This document shows positions 14,401 through 20,400 of a DNA stretch of 34,087 nt, piece by piece. Position numbers and translations under genes: made by a program. The notes under the pieces were generated by a model, which was not told the origin of the DNA, did no database searches, and saw only the letters and a list, made by a program, of their open reading frames with translations. Every line of letters starts with the position of its first letter. Position 1 is the stretch's first letter. This DNA comes from CAYRVX01 sp964642165 (GTDB lineage: Bacteria > Planctomycetota > Phycisphaerae > SM23-33), in assembly GCA_964642165.1 (NCBI GenBank), contig CAZXOC010000046.1, positions 1 through 34,087 on the forward strand. Direction: 5' to 3'.

Positions 14401-17400
14401 GGCGGTGCTCCGCGCGGACGTGACGGGCGGGCACGTCCGGGGCGCGACGAACCTGGCCGACGGGCGCTGGCACCACGTCGCCGTGAGCTGGGCGGACGAC
14501 GGCTCGCCCGACATCGCCGATGCCGTGCTGTACGTGGACGGCGTGCCGGACACGGCCACCGGCAGCCAGGAGATCGTTGACACGATAGCGGGCGTGGACG
14601 TGCACCTCGGCGTGGGCTTCTACGGCGCGCCGTTCGACGGGCAGATGAACGACGTCCGCATCCACGCGGCGGCCCTGGACGCCCAGCAGATCGCCGACGA
14701 CATGGACGCGACCTTGACCGGCGACGAGCCGGACCTCGCGGGGGCGTGGAGCTTCAACGAGGCCGACGGCGAGGTCGTTCTCGACGTCTCCCCGCACGAG
14801 CGTCACGGCATGCTGGGCGAGCCGGGCCTGGTGGAGACGCAGCCGGAGCGACAGGCCGGCCTGGCCCGCCCGATTCAGGTCGTCGCCGGCGATGCCGACG
14901 GCGACGCGGTGTACCTGGAGGCCGAGGCCGAGGCCCCGCTGGCGGTGGAGATCGTGGGCGGGTGGCTCGACGCGTGGGCCGACGCGGGCTTCGCCGGCAC
15001 GGCGCGCGTGACGATCGTCGCGCACGACCGGCTGGACAAGCTCGGCGATCCCGGCGGGCGGACGGGCACGACGGCGGTCGGCGTGACGGTCAACGACATC
15101 GCCGTCTACGGCAGCAAGTACGACGACGCCAACGCCAACGGCGGCCGCGACGGCGGCGAGGCGGGGCTCGAGGGCGTCACCATCTTCAACGACACCGACG
15201 GCGGCGGCTGGCCGGAGGACGGCGAGCCGATCACCTACACCGACGCCAACGGCGACTACGCGCTGACGAACGCCGGCCTCGTGGCGATCGGCGGCCCCGT
15301 CGCCGTGGTCGGCACGGCCGACGCGCGGGTCGACGGCAAGGTGCTGGCCGCCAGCGTCGACCTGGTCGTCACCGTCGACGGCATGGCGGAGAGCGTCAGC
15401 ATTCCGGCGATCGGGCCGGCCCAGCCCGCGGTCGTGGCAGCCCAAGGCCCGCCCGCGCTGGGCGAACCGTGCTTCGGCCCGGTCTTCGACATCGCGGTGG
15501 CCGACTCGTTCGGCCCGGCCTTCGAGACGATCGGCGACGCGGGAGGAAAAGTCTTCTTCTCCGCCTGGGACATCGTCACTCACCTGAACGACAGGATCCA
15601 GGCCGGCAGCCAGTTGATCGGCCGCGTCGAGGCGATCGTGATCACCGAGGGCCCGGAGGAGCTAGTCGCCTTCCGCACGATCGAGGTCGGCTCGCAGGCG
15701 CAGCTCGACGTGATGCCGGTGGAGGGCTGCGAGGCGATCGGCTTCATGGAGCCGGGGCTGGCCGTCGGCACGGACGGCTTCAACGCCACGCACGACAACG
15801 AGAACGTCGACGACCTGGTGGCCGACCTGAACGCGGCCATCGAGCAGTCCGCCCACGCGGGCAATCTCGTCGCCGGGCGCGAGGGCGACCGCATCACCTT
15901 CACGGCGACGGAGGCCCCGTTCGGCGCCACGCTGGAGGTGGAGGACCTCGCCGGCGCCGGCAGCGAGATCGGCTATCCCACCCCGCGGAGCGGCACGGGC
16001 ACGTCCTGGGTCGTCATCGGGGAAATGCCGACCGAGGAGATGATGCCCGTCTCGCCGCCGGACGGTTTGCAGTTCGTGGTGGTGGCCGGCCTGACGCACG
16101 TGGCCACCGGCATCGACTTCGGCAACCAGCTTCAGCGCGGCGCGATCCAGGGCCGCGTATGGGAGGACGCCGACCGCAACGGCGAGGACGAGGGCGAGCC
16201 GGGGCTCGAGGGGGTGACGATCTACCTCGACCTCGATCGGGACGGCCGGCTCGACGCCGGCGAGCCCACCACCGTCACCGCCGCCGACAACCTCGCCACG
16301 CCGGAAGACGAGACCGGCACCTACGCGTTCCAGGGGCTCGTGCCGCGCGACTACGTGGTCGCCGGCGTGCCGCAAGTCGGCTGGGCGCAGTCCAGCCCGG
16401 CCGGGGAGGAGGGGCACTTCGTGACGGTCTTCCCGGGCCACACGGTCGCCGGCATCCACTTCGGGAACTACCAGAGGCCGGAGTTCACCAGCTCGCCGAT
16501 CACGACGGCCGTCGAGGACGCGGCCTATACCTACTCGATCGCCACCACGCACCCGAACCCGTCCGAGACGCTCACGATCAGCCCGGTCACGCTGCCGGCT
16601 TGGCTGGAGCTGATCGACCACGGCGACGGCACGGCGACGCTCTCGGGCCCGCCGGGCAACGCGCACGTGGGCGGCAACCTCGTGGTGCTGCGCGTGGAGG
16701 ACAGCACCGGGGCGACGGACGACCAGGGCTTCACCGTCACGGTCGCCAACACGAACGACGCGCCGCACTTCACCAGCACGCCCACCCTCTCGGCGCCGGA
16801 GGATTCGCCCTACGCCTACGACGTCGCCGCCGGCGACGACGACCTTCTCGCCGCCGGCGTCGTCGAGGCGCTCGCCATCCGCGCCGCCGGCGAGATGCCG
16901 GACTGGCTGGAGCTGACCGACCACGGCGACGGCACGGCGACGCTCTCGGGCACGCCGGGCAACGAAGCGCCCGACACCGGGGCCGTCCTGCTGGAGGTCG
17001 AGGACGCCGCCGGGCAGACCGACACGCAGTCCTTCACCCTCATGGTGACCGACCGGAACGACCCGCCGACCGTGGCCGCGGCGATCCCCGACCAGGCCGC
17101 GACCGAGGATGCCCCGTGGAGCTTCACCTTCGCGGCGGACGCGTTCGCGGACGTCGACCCGGGCGACACGCTGACGTACGCCGCGACGCTGCCGGACGGC
17201 TCGGAACTGCCGGCGTGGCTGCCGTTCAATCCGGACGAGCGGACGTTCTCCGCCACGCCCGCCAACGACCACGTCGGCACGATCACCGTCAAGGTGACGG
17301 CGACGGACGCGGGCCCGGCCTCGGCGAGCGACGAGTTCGACCTGACCGTCCACAACACGAACGACGCGCCCACCGTGGCGCACCCGATCGCGGACCAGGA

Positions 17401-20400
17401 GGCGACCGAGGACGTGGGCTTCGATCTCACCTACGCGGCGGACGCCTTCGAGGACGTCGACGCCGGCGACACGCTGACATACGCGGCGGCGCTGGCGGAC
17501 GGCGCGCCGCTGCCGGCGTGGCTGGCGTTCGACCCCGCCGGGCGCACGTTCGCCGGCACGCCCGCCAACGACGACGTCGGCACCATCCACGTGAAGGTGA
17601 CGGCCGAGGACGAAGACGGCGAAGCGGCCGACGATGTCTTTGCCGTCACGGTCGCCAACGCCAACGACGCCCCGGCCGCCGCGAGTCCCATCACCGACCA
17701 GGAAGCGACCGAGGACGCGTACTTCGAGCTCACCTTCGCCGCCGACGCGTTCGACGACGTGGACGCCGGCGACTCGCTGACGTACGCGGCCGCCCTGGCG
17801 GACGATTCGCCCCTGCCGGCATGGTTGACGTTCGACGCCCCCAGCCGCACCTTCCACGGCACGCCCGGGAACGGCGACGTCGGGACGATCGTCATCAAGG
17901 TGACGGCGACGGACACGGCCCCGGCCTCGACGAGCGACGAGTTCGGCCTCACCGTCCTCAACACGAACGACGCGCCCACGGTGGCGCACCCGATCGCCGG
18001 TCAGGCGGCGACCGAGGACGTACCGTTCGGGTTCACCTTCGCGGCGGATACGTTCGAGGACGTGGACGCCGGCGAGACGCTCACCTACGCGGCGGCGCTG
18101 GCGGACGGCTCGCCGCTGCCGGCGTGGCTGGCGTTCGACGGGGCCACTCGCACGCTGAGCGGCACGGCGACGAACGACGACGTCGGGACGATCGCCCTCC
18201 AGGTCACGGCCACCGACGGCGCCGGCGCGGCCGCGAGCGACACCTTCGACATCCAGGTGACCAACACGAACGACGCGCCGATCGTCGCGGAGCCCATCCC
18301 CGACGTGCTCGCGACCGAGGACGCGCCGCTGCGCTTGACCCTCGCCGCCGGCGCGTTCGCGGACGTGGACGCGGGAGACACGCTGACCTTCTCGGCCGTC
18401 CTGGCCTGCGGACTGCCGCTGCCGGCGTGGCTGGCGTTCGACCCGGCGGCGCGCACGTTCGCCGGCACGCCGGCCAACGAAGACGTCGGCACCGTCTGCG
18501 TGGAGGTGACGGCCGCGGACACCAGCGGCGCCTCCGTGAGCGATGCCTTCTGCATCACCGTCGAGAACGCCAACGACGAGCCCCGCTTTGTCAGCGCGCC
18601 CGGCACGCAGGCCGTCGAGGACGACCTGTACGTCTACGACCTGGCCGCCGACGATGACGATCTCCGCGCCGCGGGAGCCGCCGAAAGCCTGTCCGTCGGC
18701 GCAACCGACCTGCCGGTCTGGCTGACGCTGACCGACCACGGCGACGGCACGGCGAGGCTTTCCGGCACGCCGGGCAACGAGCACGTCGGCGGACACGAGG
18801 TGACGCTGCGGGTGACGGACGCGGCCGGGGCGGCGGCGGAGCAGTCGTTCCTCCTGGTGGTGCAGAACACGAACGACGAGCCGTACTTCACCAGCACGGT
18901 GCCGACGGAGGCGACGGAGGACGCCGCCTGCAGCTACGCGATCGCCGCCGGCGACGGCGACGCCGGGGACGTGCTTCGGATCACCGCGCCGGGGCTGCCG
19001 CTCTGGCTGGAGCTGGAGGACTTCGGCGACGGCACGGGGCGGCTTTTCGGCACGCCGGCAAACCGCGACGTGGGCGACAACGCCGTGACGCTGCGGGTGA
19101 CCGACGCCGCCGGCGCGGGGGCCGACCAGTCGTTCACCATCGCCGTGGCCAACACGAACGACGACCCCGTCGCGGCGGACGACGCCTGGACCACGCCGGA
19201 GAACGCGCCGCTCGCCGTGCCGGCGCCGGGGGTGCTGGCCAACGACGCCGACCCGGACGCCGGCGACGCCGTCACGGTGATCGCCTCCGACGCCGCCAGC
19301 GCCTGGGGCGCGCCCGTGACGGTCCAGCCCGACGGCAGCTTCACGTACGACCCGACGGGGCGGTTCGACTGGCTCGGGTGGGGCGGTTCCTACCGCGACA
19401 CGTTCGGCTACACGATCGGCGACGGCCACGGCGCGACGGCCGCCGCCACGGTCACCATCACCGTGACGGGCGTGGGGGCGATGGGCCTGCTGACGTGGCA
19501 CTCGTACGACGTGACCACGTCGGCCGGGGCGCCGCAAGCCGTCGTCCTGGACGAGGCGTACGGGCTGGCGGCCGAGCTGGAGCTGTACGAGTCCGCCGAC
19601 GACGGCGGGGTCGCCTTCGGCACGCCGCTGGCGACCTACACGCCGGGGCCGGACCCGGAAAGCGGCAACCAGTGCCGCGTCGAGGGCTTCTGGTCCAACG
19701 GCTCGGGGGATTTGCAGTACCCGTACGTGGGCACGAGCACGGTCGAGCGCGGCGCCGACGAGAACGAGACCAACACGCCCTACCCCCGCGGCGTGAGCGA
19801 CCTCCAGGTCCACCCCCCCGAGAGCGACCACCTGGTCGTGGTGGCGTTCGTCGCGCCGGTCGACGGCCTCTACGCCGTGCGCGACTTGGCCGCCCGCCGC
19901 ATCGACGACCGCATTCCCTCCAGCCAGGACGTGGTCTACCGCGTCTTCGACTCCGCCGAGGCCGAGGTCACCAGCATGACGGCGACGCTCGACCAGGCCT
20001 GGGTGACCGACTCCAACACGTACACGCTCGGCGAGCTGCACGCCGGCGACCGCGTGTACTTCGGCGTGGACCGCGCCGACCACTACTGGTGGGACTCGAC
20101 GGAGATCGCCTGGACGATCCAGGGCGCACCCGCGCCCGATCCGCTGCGGATCGTCGCGTGGCATTCGTCGGCGGAGCACGCCCTCGGCGTCGGCGAGGCG
20201 CTGCTGGAGGCGGGCGACGACGGCGCGTTCGCCGAGCCGCGAGCCGGCGGGCTTCACCGACTGGTCGTTGCGTTCAGCGAACCGATCAATCCGGGCAGCT
20301 TCACCGCCAGCGGTGTGCACGTGCGCGGCCTGGACAGCGACGGCCAACCGGTCGACCTGTCCGGGCTGGCCGTCTCGACCGGCGTCCGCGGCGGCGGCAC

